Assembly (NCBI GenBank): GCA_017419895.1
Contig: JAFOKI010000054.1
Span: forward strand, 1-7,120
DNA from: Eubacterium sp.
GTDB lineage: Bacteria > Bacillota > Clostridia > Peptostreptococcales > Anaerovoracaceae
DNA: 7,120 nucleotides
Direction: 5' to 3'
Part shown: piece after piece, positions 6,556-7,120 of the stretch
Layout of the letters: each line of letters begins with the position of its first letter
Numbering within the stretch: the first letter of the stretch is position 1
Notes under the pieces: generated by a model
Told to the model about the DNA's origin: nothing
Database searches by the model: none
What the model saw: only the letters and a program-made list of their open reading frames with translations
Program-made: the position numbers and the translations under genes

Positions 6556-7120
6556 CACTCGATACCGGTAAGATCGTATTCATCCAGCCATTTCGCGGCT
6601 CTTTCACAAATCCCGCGGATAGCAGCTTCTTCAAACGGGCTTCCGAGGCCTGCGGCGTCAAGCAGCTTTGTGAATACCTTTGAGCCGCCCTGGCGTGTAT
6701 ATGCCATATAATGCTGCCACGCGTCGTCGGGATTCATCTGGATCATTGACCAGAAACCGAGGGCAACTGTCTGTGCCAGACAGTAATCTATATAATAGAA
6801 GGGCAGTGAATAAATATGGTGCTGCCTCTGCCATCCCATTCCTTCCGAATAGAACGGGATCTCCCCGTCAAGCCTGAGCCACGGCATGTATATTCCGAGG
6901 AGCCGCTTCCACTCCGCGTGTCTTTCCGCGGGCGTGTATTCCGGGTGTTCGAACACGGAATGCTGGAAATGGTCGACCATTGTTCCATACGGAATGAATA
7001 CAAATGATGTTGCCAGGTGGCTGTAAAGGAACTTGCGCGCGTCGCTCCCGAAGAAATCCTCCGCGCTCTTCCAGGCAAAGAATTCCATGCTCATCGAATG
7101 GACTTCGCATGCTTCCATGC
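6555..7120 (-). CDS. M3-family oligoendopeptidase, C-terminal part (5' end outside window)
   Basis: This is a zinc metallopeptidase of the thimet/PepF clan that cleaves short peptides in the cytoplasm. Only the last 187 codons are complete in the window. The first visible methionine (7118) is internal, because the sequence starts right at the conserved EACEVHSMSMEFF block whose glutamate (fifth residue after the edge) should be the third zinc ligand. The HExxH motif lies about 25 residues earlier, beyond the window. The later GMGWQRQHHIYSLPFYYIDY stretch (residues 93-112 of the fragment) carries the His/Tyr residues that stabilise the transition state in this family. The wording is closer to the M3 oligoendopeptidases distinct from classic PepF, usually about 560 residues long. 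It ends in TGA overlapping the next gene's ATG. Being next to a peptide importer fits a role in digesting imported peptides. Confidence 0.9.
   Translation of the reverse strand, partial: MEACEVHSMSMEFFAWKSAEDFFGSDARKFLYSHLATSFVFIPYGTMVDHFQHSVFEHPEYTPAERHAEWKRLLGIYMPWLRLDGEIPFYSEGMGWQRQHHIYSLPFYYIDYCLAQTVALGFWSMIQMNPDDAWQHYMAYTRQGGSKVFTKLLDAAGLGSPFEEAAIRGICERAAKWLDEYDLTGIE

Overview
The window carries most of an oligopeptide-type ABC transporter operon (oppA-oppB-oppC-oppD order). Next to it lie the C-terminal end of an M3-family metallopeptidase gene and a small membrane-protein gene. Every gene supported here is on the minus strand, so transcription runs from position 7120 towards position 1. 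Strong AGGAGG-type ribosome binding sites, a Gram-positive-style lipoprotein signal on the binding protein, moderate GC, and long versions of OppA and OppC together suggest an anaerobic Bacillota (Clostridia, Lachnospiraceae-like). That placement is inference from style; the window contains no rRNA or marker gene.

Read in the direction of transcription: (1) 7120-6555, the last 187 codons of an M3 oligoendopeptidase, cut by the window edge before its HExxH motif. (2) 6555-6019, a small multi-pass membrane protein of unknown function whose ATG shares one base with the peptidase stop (TGATG). (3) 6018-5879, a 140-base AT-rich gap with three perfect inverted repeats, one of them inside the spacer of a good sigma-A-type promoter for oppA. 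(4) 5878-3605, OppA, a 757-residue lipoprotein with an insertion of roughly 120 residues. (5) 3604-3518, a gap with a strong RNA stem-loop. (6) 3517-2531, OppB permease. (7) 2514-886, OppC permease with an extracytoplasmic insert of about 200 residues that looks like three degenerate repeats. (8) 870-1, OppD ATPase with all nucleotide-binding motifs but without its C-terminal end, which lies beyond the window. oppB, oppC and oppD are separated by only 15-16 bases. An oppF would be expected next, outside the window.

A coherent reading is that OppA captures peptides outside the cell, OppB/OppC form the channel, OppD (with an expected OppF) powers import, and the M3 peptidase cleaves the imported peptides in the cytoplasm. 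The core families are well known. The less ordinary parts are the repeat insert in OppC, the matching enlargement of OppA, the oppositely charged N-terminal tails on OppC and OppD, the palindrome-rich control region, and the unidentified membrane protein coupled to the peptidase. I saw no mobile element, CRISPR array, tRNA or rRNA. No stretch over 300 bases lacks a gene.
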